Source: Wukongibacter sp050859025 (GTDB lineage: Bacteria > Bacillota > Clostridia > Peptostreptococcales > Caminicellaceae). From it: DNA of 64,000 nt. Under the pieces are notes generated by a model. The model was not told the DNA's origin, searched no databases, and saw only the letters and a program-made list of their open reading frames with translations. The stretch covers positions 2,046,001 to 2,110,000 of the forward strand of contig NZ_CP138200.1 in the NCBI RefSeq assembly GCF_050859025.1. Direction: 5' to 3'. The first letter of the stretch is position 1; each line of letters opens with the position of its first letter. Shown here piece after piece: positions 54,315 through 62,433 of the stretch. Made by a program: the position numbers and the translations under genes.

Positions 54315-55218
54315 TATTTATTTCGCTTAAGAACTCTTTAGCTTCGATGAAATTAGGTTTTATATCTACAGCTGTTTGAAAATAATCTTCGGCCTCGTCA
54401 ATATCACCCTTCATTAAGCTAATACGTCCCAGATAATAATGAAAAACGTATATATCATTATTTTTAGAAAGACCTGTTATAAATTCCTCCTCAGCTTTAT
54501 CAAATTTTTCCTGATCTAAATATTTCTCACCCTTATATAAATTGTATTCCCAGCTTTTTTGATTAAGCTGAATACCTGCAAATAGAGAAGTGAATAGTAA
54601 TATAATGGTCAGTAACTGGGCTAGTACCTTCTTTGAAGAAAACACATTTTCTCCCCGATGACCAAGGGACCAACTTACGATAAAGCCGCCTATAAGCCCG
54701 CAAATATGGGCCCAGTTATCTATGTTTCTAACTAGTATTCCAAATATTAAATTTACACCTAATATAGCAAGTAGGTTTTTGAGATAATTACTGCTAAAGG
54801 CATCAGGATTACTTAGATAAAGGTATAGATATGCACCTAGTAAACCAAAAATTGCGCCAGAAGCACCTACTGAAACGGAGTTACTAAAGATAAAGCTTCC
54901 CAATCCACCAAATAGTCCGGCAACTATATATATAATAATAAACTTCACTTTTCCATATATAAGCTCAATATTTTTGCCAAATATATTGAGTGCATACATG
55001 TTAAACAAAAGATGAGTGATGTCTGAATGTAAAAACATAGAGGTAAAGAGTCTATAATACTCACCTATAGCGATTAATGGATTATATTTGGCACCAAATT
55101 TTAAAAGTGTTTCCACGCTGAAGTTAAAAGATTTATCTATGGAAAACATGATAATGCATATCAAGACATTGATAGCAGTAATAATATAAGTTAAATATAT
55201 TTTTCTATTTGTAGTCAT
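54295..55218 (-). CDS. Rhomboid-family intramembrane serine protease with C-terminal TPR
   Basis: 307 residues. Seven membrane spans lie in the first 210 residues. The catalytic Ser is in GASGAIFG (about residue 120) and the His in WAHICGLIGGF (about 173); HLLFNMYAL is the family loop-1 motif. From about residue 225 the chain is soluble with two TPR-like repeats (YLDQEKFDKAEEEFITGL, ISLMKGDIDEAEDYFQTAV). This is the architecture of Bacillus GluP (YqgP). Substrates are unknown; GluP is linked to glucose export and Mg2+ transporter turnover. Confidence 0.9.
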   Translation of the reverse strand: MTTNRKIYLTYIITAINVLICIIMFSIDKSFNFSVETLLKFGAKYNPLIAIGEYYRLFTSMFLHSDITHLLFNMYALNIFGKNIELIYGKVKFIIIYIVAGLFGGLGSFIFSNSVSVGASGAIFGLLGAYLYLYLSNPDAFSSNYLKNLLAILGVNLIFGILVRNIDNWAHICGLIGGFIVSWSLGHRGENVFSSKKVLAQLLTIILLFTSLFAGIQLNQKSWEYNLYKGEKYLDQEKFDKAEEEFITGLSKNNDIYVFHYYLGRISLMKGDIDEAEDYFQTAVDIKPNFIEAKEFLSEINKIKQRP

Positions 55219-55373
55219 AGATATTTATAAATACCTCCATTCAAAATTTTTATGGATAATATGGGTATAATAATTTTAACAGATAAACTAAGGAAATAAA
55301 AGGTTAATCAAGTGTATTCATAGAAATTTAAAACTTTTCCAAAAACTAATTTAAATAAAAAATGAAAAAGTAC

Positions 55374-55402
55374 TTGATTTAGTATTTAAAATATGTTAAA
55401 TT
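55374..55402 (+). promoter_or_regulatory. Likely promoter of the argS transcript
   Basis: TTGATT (55374-55379), 17 bases, TAAATT (55397-55402). A family A repeat begins 18 bases after it. Confidence 0.5.
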
Positions 55403-55419
55403 ATAGTTTAAAATTAGAT

Positions 55420-55514
55420 ATATAGAGCAGAACTGAATTTACACATATCAAAATACTCAATGTTTCTGGGAGTTTTGATGTGTATAAGTTAATAGTTCTA
55501 CTTGAATCTCTATA
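55420..55514 (+). repeat. Family A palindromic repeat, copy A4
   Basis: TATAGAGCAGAACTGAATTTACACATATCAAAA left arm, core TACTCAATGTTTCTGGGAG, right arm TTTTGATGTGTATAAG and TAGTTCTACTTGAATCTCTATA (each given in part). It lies between the argS promoter and the T-box, so it would be part of the same transcript. Confidence 0.8.
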
Positions 55515-55524
55515 TCGTTAAGGA

Positions 55525-55757
55525 TCTGTGAAAAGGAGAGTAAGCTCTTATTTATATTAGAGAGAGTCGGAGATGGTGGAAGTCCGACATATAGTTTGAG
55601 CCGAAGCGCACCTTTGAGATTTTAGCTGAACCATTATTAGGCTAAATGGATTTCCTCCATTAACAGGAAAAAAAGAGGGTACATAACAGTACCAAAAAGA
55701 GTGGTAACGCGGGTATTAAACTCGTCTCTTAAGTTTATTAAGGGACGAGTTTTTTTA
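55525..55757 (+). ncRNA. T-box leader of argS
   Basis: A slightly degenerate core GAGTGGTAACGCGGG (55699-55713) and the terminator AACTCGTC / GACGAGTTTTTTT (55719-55757). Stem I begins about 55525; GAAGCGCACC (55603) places the Arg codon CGC at the specifier, in the same GAA-n-codon-A frame as in the pheS leader. The A in place of the usual C in the core (GGTAAC versus GGTACC) is worth noting. Confidence 0.88.
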
Positions 55758-55793
55758 TTGTAGAAATGTATGAGATTAAAAGGAGGCAGTGCA

Positions 55794-57494
55794 ATGATAG
55801 ATTTTAAAAAAGAAATTGCAGACATTTTAGATGAAAAAATTTCGGAGTTAAACCTTGAAGAAATTCAAAGTATGATTGAAATACCACCAAATTCTGATAT
55901 GGGAGACTTTGCATTCCCGTGTTTTAAGCTAGCAAAGGTCTTTAGAAAATCGCCAAATTTAATAGCTCAAGATGTTGTGGAGTCAATTGGTGAAAATAAT
56001 CTATTTGAAAAAATTGATACGGCTGGAGCTTATGTAAATTTTACAATAAATAAAATGACATTTGCAAAAACTGTTATTGAGGAAATTATTGAAAAGGGAG
56101 ATATGTTTGGTTCTTCAGATATAGGGCAAAACAAGAATGTAATTGTAGAATTTTCATCTCCTAATATAGCTAAGCCTTTCCACATAGGACATATTAGAAC
56201 TACAGTTATCGGAAGTGCAATAAATAATATATTTAAGTTTTTAGGTTATAATACAATAGCTATAAACCATCTTGGTGACTATGGAACTCAATTTGGTAAG
56301 CTAATAGTTGCTATTAATGCTTGGGGAGATAAGGAAGTTATCAAGTCAAATCCTATACCTGAGCTTTTAAAGCTTTATATAAAATTTCATGAAGAAGCTG
56401 AAAAGAAACCTGAGCTTGATGACGAAGCAAGAATGTGGTTTAAAAAATTAGAAGACAATGAAGAAGAGGCTACAGAGCTTTGGCAGTGGATTAGAGATGT
56501 AAGTTTATTAGAATTTAATAGAGTTTATGATATGCTTGGAATAAAATTTGATTCCTATGCTGGTGAGAGCTTCTATTCAGACAAAATGCCTGGGGTTTTA
56601 GAAGAAATGAGGGAAAAAGAGCTTCTCCAAAAATCTCAAGGTGCCGAGATTGTTGATTTAGAGCCATACAATATGCCTCCTGCATTGATTACAAAAAAGG
56701 ATGGCTCAACTCTGTATATTACAAGAGATATAGCAGCTGCTATATATAGAAAGAATCATTACGATTTCTATAAAAATATATATGTAGTTGGTTCTCAGCA
56801 AAACCTTCACTTTAAACAATGGATAAAAATCATTGAGCTAATGGGCCATGAATGGGCAAAGGATTGTATCCATGTTCCTTTTGGAATGATTAGTTTAGAA
56901 GAAGGTACTATGTCTACAAGAAAAGGTAGAGTAGTATTTTTAGAAGACGTACTTAATAAGGCAGTTGAAAGAACTAAGGATATAATTGCTAACAAGAACC
57001 CTAACCTAGAAGATAAAGAAAAGGTTGCTAAGGAAGTTGGTATTGGTGCTGTTGTATTCCAAGAATTATCCAACAATAGGATTAAAGATTATACCTTTTC
57101 TTGGGATAGAACATTAAACTTTGATGGTGAGTCGGGACCATACGTTCAATATACTCATGCTAGAGCTTCAAGCCTTATCAGAAAGTCCGAGTTAGAATGT
57201 ACAAAGGACGTTGATTACAAATTACTATCAGAAAAAGAAACTATGGATCTGATTAGAATATTAAATAAATTCCCAGAAGTTGTTATAGATGCTGGAAGAA
57301 AACATGAACCAGCAGTAGTTACGAGATATATAATTGATGTTGCTCAAGCATTTAATAAGTTTTACCATGATTATTCTATCTTAGTTGAAGACGAAGAACT
57401 GCAAAAAGCTAGACTTGCTTTAGTTTATGCTACCAAGCAGACTATTAAAAATGGACTTAAGCTTATAGGTGTAGCAGCTCCAGAGAGAATGTAG
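55794..57494 (+). CDS. argS: Arginyl-tRNA synthetase
   Basis: 566 residues from ATG 55794 after AAAAGGAGGCAGTGCA; an ATG 8 codons earlier has no ribosome site. N-terminal Add-1 domain, then the class I core with HIGH-type HIGHIRTT (preceded by SSPNIAKPF) and the KMSK-like MSTRKGR, and the C-terminal DALR anticodon domain from about residue 450. It ends VAAPERM, the conserved ArgS tail. It is under T-box control. Confidence 0.98.
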   Translation: MIDFKKEIADILDEKISELNLEEIQSMIEIPPNSDMGDFAFPCFKLAKVFRKSPNLIAQDVVESIGENNLFEKIDTAGAYVNFTINKMTFAKTVIEEIIEKGDMFGSSDIGQNKNVIVEFSSPNIAKPFHIGHIRTTVIGSAINNIFKFLGYNTIAINHLGDYGTQFGKLIVAINAWGDKEVIKSNPIPELLKLYIKFHEEAEKKPELDDEARMWFKKLEDNEEEATELWQWIRDVSLLEFNRVYDMLGIKFDSYAGESFYSDKMPGVLEEMREKELLQKSQGAEIVDLEPYNMPPALITKKDGSTLYITRDIAAAIYRKNHYDFYKNIYVVGSQQNLHFKQWIKIIELMGHEWAKDCIHVPFGMISLEEGTMSTRKGRVVFLEDVLNKAVERTKDIIANKNPNLEDKEKVAKEVGIGAVVFQELSNNRIKDYTFSWDRTLNFDGESGPYVQYTHARASSLIRKSELECTKDVDYKLLSEKETMDLIRILNKFPEVVIDAGRKHEPAVVTRYIIDVAQAFNKFYHDYSILVEDEELQKARLALVYATKQTIKNGLKLIGVAAPERM

Positions 57495-57570
57495 AAAAGA
57501 GTTATTAGTGCTAATAAAAAGACCTAAAGATTCCTCTGCTTTTGAGGTTCTTAGTATATTCAAAAACAAA

Positions 57571-57603
57571 AAAGGCAGTAGCTATAAAAGCTACTGTCTT
57601 TTC
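57571..57603. terminator. Bidirectional terminator after argS
   Basis: AAAGGCAGTAGC / GCTACTGTCTTT stem with a seven-base loop and T on both sides. Confidence 0.8.
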
Positions 57604-57654
57604 ATCTACTTACTCCGCACCATGTATCAAAAATAGGAATTAAACTAATACCTG

Positions 57655-58143
57655 TTATTTAAAACTTTCAGGGTCTTTTTTATGATAAACTCTTTCGCTT
57701 CTACTCTTTATCTCCATTATTTTGTCGATGATAACTCCGACCTCATCCTTTATAGTACCTAAATCATCCTTTGAAACGTTATAATATAGATAAAGATCCT
57801 CAAAATATCTAACAAGCTTTGTTATACTCTTATCAACTTCAATGAACTCATTGAAATTTTTACTATTCATCGCATTTTTAAATTGTTCAAGATCAATCTT
57901 TATAATGTCGATTACATCCTCTTCGGACTTATAATCACCGATACACATAAAGTATGGTTTGATTCTCTCTAGATAGTATGTATTGTCAGTTTTTACATGA
58001 TACATATAAGAGATTTTTGTATCTTTTATTTTGAATTTTACATAAAACATTATACCTTGAATAGAAATTACCTTTGCTCCTAATTGCCTCAGTTCTTCTA
58101 TACATATCTGATGGCGAATTAGACGAGAAGACATTATGGCCAT
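57655..58143 (-). CDS. Conserved hypothetical protein
   Basis: 162 residues from ATG 58141-58143, 7 bases after GGGGAGG; an ATG two codons earlier is too close. The N-terminal half (to about residue 70) looks like an alpha/beta domain with VISIQGIMFYVKFKI and a VKTDNTYYLERIKPY strand. The C-terminal half is helical and acidic. No membrane span or signal. I do not recognise the family. It is transcribed alone, convergent with argS and divergent from the amidase gene. Confidence 0.7.
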   Translation of the reverse strand: MAIMSSRLIRHQICIEELRQLGAKVISIQGIMFYVKFKIKDTKISYMYHVKTDNTYYLERIKPYFMCIGDYKSEEDVIDIIKIDLEQFKNAMNSKNFNEFIEVDKSITKLVRYFEDLYLYYNVSKDDLGTIKDEVGVIIDKIMEIKSRSERVYHKKDPESFK

Positions 58144-58303
58144 ATGCATTCCTCCCCTGAAAAGAATTGTTTAACAATATCATAACATAATTATGTTGGT
58201 TTAACATATAAAATTCTTAACTTTTTCATAAAACATGGAAGTAATGAGGGATAATTCTTAATTTTCATCATATAACTTTACAAAAAGGTAAAGGAGAAAT
58301 AAT

Positions 58304-58801
58304 ATGATATATGATTATGATAGGCAAAGTGCTGTAAATTATGCAAGAAAGTGGGCCTACGATAGAAATCCCAGGTATACTAACTTTGATGAAATGGGTG
58401 GGGACTGTACAAATTTCATTTCTCAGGCTTTGAAGGCTGGAGGCTGTCCTATGAACTATGACAAAAATGGATGGTTTTATGAACAGATTAACAATAGAGC
58501 TCCAGCTTGGACCAGTGTAAAATATCTTCATAGGTTCTTGACTAAAAACAAAGGGGAAAGGCCAGGACCTATTGCATCGGAAGTAGAAATTCAAGATATA
58601 CAACTAGGTGATGTAATTCAGCTTAGATTTGACCCAAGCGAAGATTTCGCTCACTCCCTTATAGTGGTAGACATAAAGCTTCCCAAAAGAATATATAATA
58701 TCTTTATTGCAACCCACACCATAGATAGACTAGACTATAGATTATCAAACTACGTATTTAATGAGCTTAGATATTTGCATATTACAGGATATAAAAAATG
58801 A
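58304..58801 (+). CDS. Amidase_6 (PF12671) domain protein
   Basis: 165 residues forming just the amidase domain. It starts YDRQSAVNYARKWAYDRNPRY, and the NlpC/P60-like catalytic Cys is in GGDCTNFISQ (about residue 35) with the His in DFAHSLIV (about 116). Most relatives carry a signal peptide or extra N-terminal region and act on the wall or spore; this copy has none, so it is cytoplasmic, mother-cell-localised or exported otherwise. ATG 58304 follows AAAGGAGAAATAAT. Confidence 0.85.
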   Translation: MIYDYDRQSAVNYARKWAYDRNPRYTNFDEMGGDCTNFISQALKAGGCPMNYDKNGWFYEQINNRAPAWTSVKYLHRFLTKNKGERPGPIASEVEIQDIQLGDVIQLRFDPSEDFAHSLIVVDIKLPKRIYNIFIATHTIDRLDYRLSNYVFNELRYLHITGYKK

Positions 58802-58867
58802 TTAAAAATAAATAAGGAATAATCTTATATAAATGATGGCTATCTATGGTATATATTTTGCTTTCTT

Positions 58868-58876
58868 ATGTTATAA
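58868..58876 (+). promoter_or_regulatory. Extended -10 promoter before the tandem repeats
   Basis: TGTTATAAT (TGn plus TATAAT 58871-58876). Family A copy A5 begins 20 bases downstream. It would drive the radical SAM gene. Confidence 0.5.
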
Positions 58877-58895
58877 TTATTAATGATTTTCTAAT

Positions 58896-59097
58896 ATATA
58901 GAGTTCCTAGTGAAACTTAATTTATACATATCAAAATGTCCAACGGTTTTGAGGAGTTTTGATGTGTATAAATTAAAGTTTTCACTGGAATCTCTATATA
59001 AAGTTCCTAGTGAAACTTAATTTATACATATCAAAATGTCCAACGGTTTTGAGGAGTTTTGATGTGTATAAATTAAAGTTTTCACTGGAATCTCTAT
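58896..59097 (+). repeat. Tandem pair of family A palindromic repeats, copies A5 and A6
   Basis: The unit from AGTTCCTAGTGAAACTTAAT (58902) recurs at 59002, exactly 100 bases later, and the two copies are identical to 59097 (TCTCTAT). Each folds into a long hairpin: AATTTATACATATCAAAA pairs with TTTTGATGTGTATAAATT, and the outer AGTGAAA / TTTCACT also pair. The inner core differs from other copies (TCC/GGA pair). The rest of the 352-base gap before 59154 contains only the promoter at 58868 and the ribosome site. Confidence 0.85.
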
Positions 59098-59153
59098 TGA
59101 ATGATTTCAAAATAGTAATACACTAAGAAGACAACAAACAAGGAAGTGAACTA

Positions 59154-60905
59154 ATGAAGATACTTTTAACAACACTCAACTCAAAGTTTATACATTCTTC
59201 CCTATCATTAAGATATTTGAGGAACTATACAAAAGATAAATTCCCCGATGTGCATATAGAAGAATATACAGTTAATAATGATTTAGACTACATATTAAGA
59301 GAACTGTATTTGGAGGACTATGATCTTATATGCTTTGGCTGCTACATTTGGAATATAGACCAAACTCTAGAAATAGCCAAAAATCTTAAAAAAGTAAATA
59401 GAAATATAAAGATACTTTTAGGGGGCCCTGAAGTAAGCTATAACCCAAGAGCGGTATTAAAAGAACATAATTATATTGACTATATAATATTTGGAGAAGG
59501 TGAAGTAACCATTGAACAGCTTTTTGATTTTCTAGTCAATAAAAGGGGTAATATAAAAAAAATAGAAGGTTTAGCCTTTAGAGATGAAAATGATATTTAT
59601 AAAAATGAAGAAAGAGCTTTAATAAAAAACTTGGATGATATACCATTTCCCTATGGAGATTTAGCAGAGCTTGAGAACAGAATCATATACTACGAAAGCT
59701 CAAGGGGATGTCCCTTCAATTGTCAATACTGCCTTTCTTCAACTCTTCAGGGGGTTAGATATTTTTCTATAGAAAGGATTAAAAAAGATCTCAGAAAGTT
59801 TGTTGATGCCGATGTAAAGCAGGTGAAGTTTGTCGATAGAACCTTTAATGCAGACAAGCATCATTGTTTAGAAATAATGAAATATATAGAAGAGATTGAT
59901 AATGGAAAAATTAACTTTCATTTTGAAATAACCGCTTCTTTAATAGATGATAAGATATTAAACTATCTAAAAGATACAAGAAGAGGACTTTTTCAATTTG
60001 AAGTAGGAGTCCAAAGTACATATGAAAAGACATTAAAAGAAATAAGAAGACATATGAATTTTGAAAAAATCAAATATGTAATAGAAGAATTAACGTCCTA
60101 TAACAATATACATCTACATTTAGACTTGATAGCTGGACTGCCCTATGAAGATTATAAAACATTTCTATTATCCTTTGATGATGTTTATAGCTTGAAGCCG
60201 AATAAGATACAATTGGGCTTTTTAAAACTTCTTAAGGGCTCTGGACTGAGAAAAAATTGTGAAAAGTACGGCTATGTTTATAAGGATAAGTCTCCCTATG
60301 AAGTAATGAGTAATAATTATATAACGTATGGAGAGATGTTAAGACTTAAGCTTATTGAAGAGATGGTAGATGAATATTATAACTCTCATCATTTCGATTT
60401 CAGCGTTGAATTTATAATAGTAAATAACTTTGACAGACCATCAAGTTTTTTTGAATCGCTATATGAATTTTGGATAAGTGAAGGATACCATCATGTATCC
60501 CATAAGAAGGAAGAACTATATAGGATTTTATTAAAATTCTATATACAAAATAATTTCGATAGAGAAGATGAATTTAAAGAAGTATTGAAGTTTGACTATT
60601 TAAGGAATAAGAGAGGCAACTTACCTAGAATTTTTGACTCTATCATCTTGGAGGACTTTAAAAACAGGTGCCATAAATTCTTACAGGAAGAAGAGAACCT
60701 TGAAAGGTACTTGCCAAAATTTATAGGAATTCCTGCAAAAAGAATCATAAACAAAACGCATTTTGAGACTTTTAAATATGACATATTACAATTAATAATA
60801 GATCTCACGAAAAAAGCTTTACGAGAAGAAACAACTATTTTGTTTGATTATGAAGTTGAGAACAAGGATTTTGGTAGATCTAGATATATGAAAATTGAAA
60901 TATGA
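59154..60905 (+). CDS. B12-binding-domain radical SAM protein with DUF4080
   Basis: 583 residues. A cobalamin-binding-like domain (about 1-140; KILLGGPEVSYNP, IIFGEGE) precedes the radical SAM core with CPFNCQYC (about residue 186) and VKFVDRTFN. The C-terminal region (about 365-580) matches DUF4080. This architecture is widespread as a lone housekeeping-like gene in Clostridia and probably modifies RNA, a cofactor or a small molecule; no substrate is assigned. The DxHxxG-type B12 motif is not seen, so cobalamin binding is doubtful. ATG 59154 follows AAGGAAGTGAACTA. Confidence 0.85.
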   Translation: MKILLTTLNSKFIHSSLSLRYLRNYTKDKFPDVHIEEYTVNNDLDYILRELYLEDYDLICFGCYIWNIDQTLEIAKNLKKVNRNIKILLGGPEVSYNPRAVLKEHNYIDYIIFGEGEVTIEQLFDFLVNKRGNIKKIEGLAFRDENDIYKNEERALIKNLDDIPFPYGDLAELENRIIYYESSRGCPFNCQYCLSSTLQGVRYFSIERIKKDLRKFVDADVKQVKFVDRTFNADKHHCLEIMKYIEEIDNGKINFHFEITASLIDDKILNYLKDTRRGLFQFEVGVQSTYEKTLKEIRRHMNFEKIKYVIEELTSYNNIHLHLDLIAGLPYEDYKTFLLSFDDVYSLKPNKIQLGFLKLLKGSGLRKNCEKYGYVYKDKSPYEVMSNNYITYGEMLRLKLIEEMVDEYYNSHHFDFSVEFIIVNNFDRPSSFFESLYEFWISEGYHHVSHKKEELYRILLKFYIQNNFDREDEFKEVLKFDYLRNKRGNLPRIFDSIILEDFKNRCHKFLQEEENLERYLPKFIGIPAKRIINKTHFETFKYDILQLIIDLTKKALREETTILFDYEVENKDFGRSRYMKIEI

Positions 60906-60986
60906 AGCTATCATGAAGTATAATATATATACGATTAATAGTGTCATAAGTATGTACACATATAAATGAAAGAGAGGGGAATCGGT

Positions 60987-61736
60987 TTGAATCTTATTCA
61001 TGATATAGTTCTAACAAATAGAAATATAGTTTCAAAAAGTTTTAAATTAGCTGCTGAAAATTGGAAAATATTCTTGGTAGGTATTGCATATTTATTTATA
61101 ATGCCTATTATGGGGATAGTAGTTTCCTATGCAGGTATATTGGGAGGCATTATAATTTCAATATTCCAAAGTGCTATTGTTTCCAACTATCTTTATTTAA
61201 TCGAGAATATTATTAATTATGGAAGGTTTACCATTGAAGATTTTAAAAGCGGTTTTACCGTATATCTATGGAAGACCTATAGTATATTTATATTCTTTTA
61301 TCTAGTAAGCTGGGGTAAAAATTTATTTCTAGATCCCTTTATATCTTCTTTTGGAATAATGGGTTTTTATATGCAGATTGCCATTATTATAGCAGCCTTT
61401 GTGATGTTAAATACTATTCCAGAGGTTATCTATCAAAAGCACTATGAAAGGCTAGATATAATAACATATTCCTTTGATTTTATAAAGGAAAATTTCCTTG
61501 AATGGTTTATCCCAAATGGACTTATATTTGCTATAGCTTATATTGTACATATTAGCACAAGCAAAATAATATTCTTAATAGGCTTTAATACAAGCTTTAT
61601 TATATCAAATATAATAAGAGCCATAATATATCAGCTGATCTTATCGTATGCTATGATTTACAGAGGACACTTATTTAAGATACTCAGTACCTCAACACGA
61701 AGAAAAAGAATGTTTATGAGAGATATGTATAGGTAA
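60987..61736 (+). CDS. Multi-pass membrane protein of unknown function
   Basis: 249 residues from TTG 60987, 7 bases after GAGAGGGGAA; an ATG at 60966 has no ribosome site. Six or so hydrophobic segments, with a conserved-looking cytoplasmic stretch SKSFKLAAENWKIF near the start and YSFDFIKENFLEWF near residue 175. The pattern resembles DUF975-like and glycerophosphodiester-type membrane domains (repeated W/F-rich half helices), but I cannot name it. It follows the radical SAM gene by 81 bases and ends in a basic tail. Confidence 0.65.
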   Translation: MNLIHDIVLTNRNIVSKSFKLAAENWKIFLVGIAYLFIMPIMGIVVSYAGILGGIIISIFQSAIVSNYLYLIENIINYGRFTIEDFKSGFTVYLWKTYSIFIFFYLVSWGKNLFLDPFISSFGIMGFYMQIAIIIAAFVMLNTIPEVIYQKHYERLDIITYSFDFIKENFLEWFIPNGLIFAIAYIVHISTSKIIFLIGFNTSFIISNIIRAIIYQLILSYAMIYRGHLFKILSTSTRRKRMFMRDMYR

Positions 61737-61820
61737 GGAAATTGCATAATAAGTATGGTATAGCTTTAGGAAATTTAAGACTATATTATATATAGTAGTA
61801 AGTTTTTAAGGATGATAATT

Positions 61821-61880
61821 ATGCAATTTGCTCAGGCAATAATGAGTTTTATACTTATAATATATTTTAAGGAGGGATAG
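61821..61880 (+). CDS. Possible 19-codon upstream peptide
   Basis: AAGGATGATAATT precedes ATG 61821; the frame encodes a hydrophobic peptide (AQAIMSFILIIYF core) and ends TAG 61878-61880, one base before the GNAT ATG at 61882. The next gene's ribosome site AAGGAGGG lies inside its end, so translation may be coupled. It is too short to be certain. Confidence 0.4.
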   Translation: MQFAQAIMSFILIIYFKEG

Positions 61881-61881
61881 C

Positions 61882-62367
61882 ATGAGTATTAGATTTAGAG
61901 AACTTGAAGAAAAGGATGTTCCAAAGGTAATATCTATGTTTTCAAATTTAAGCAGTGAAAGGACTGAAGTTTCATTTGTGGAAATAGCATCTATGGATGA
62001 AATAAAGGCATGGATTAAAAGCCCTGATACATTTGTCTATGTAGCTGCCGATGGAGATGTTATTTCTGCTGTTCTTAGAGCAAAAAGGGGTAAGGGTAAT
62101 AAAAAGCATTCCTGTAACTTAACTGTGGCTGTTGATTATAGCTTTAGAGGAAACAGTATTGCAAAGGAATTAACAGAATATGCACTAAGGCTTCTTAAAA
62201 ATGAAGGTATAAAAATAGCAAGGGCCTATATTTATAGTAATAATAAATCTTCGATAAATACGATTTTAGCATGTGGTTTCAGTTTTGCTGGAAATGTCCA
62301 TATGCACCATTATGATGAAAAAGAAAATATATATGTAGATGATTTGATTTTTCATAAGCTATTATAA
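61882..62367 (+). CDS. GNAT-family N-acetyltransferase
   Basis: 161 residues covering one GNAT fold. Acetyl-CoA motif A is at NLTVAVDYSFRGNSIAKELTEYAL (about residues 75-98), and INTILACGF near residue 130 is motif B. It ends VDDLIFHKLL. The substrate is unknown. AAGGAGGGATAGC precedes ATG 61882. Confidence 0.85.
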   Translation: MSIRFRELEEKDVPKVISMFSNLSSERTEVSFVEIASMDEIKAWIKSPDTFVYVAADGDVISAVLRAKRGKGNKKHSCNLTVAVDYSFRGNSIAKELTEYALRLLKNEGIKIARAYIYSNNKSSINTILACGFSFAGNVHMHHYDEKENIYVDDLIFHKLL

Positions 62368-62377
62368 GCATAAAAAC

Positions 62378-62416
62378 AAAGGGAAACAATCATATAGATT
62401 AAGGTTTCCCTTTTTA
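62378..62416 (+). terminator. Terminator after the GNAT gene
   Basis: AAAGGGAAAC / GTTTCCCTTT stem with a 16-base loop and T-run. Confidence 0.75.
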
Positions 62417-62433
62417 ATTTAGAGGAGGAAGAA

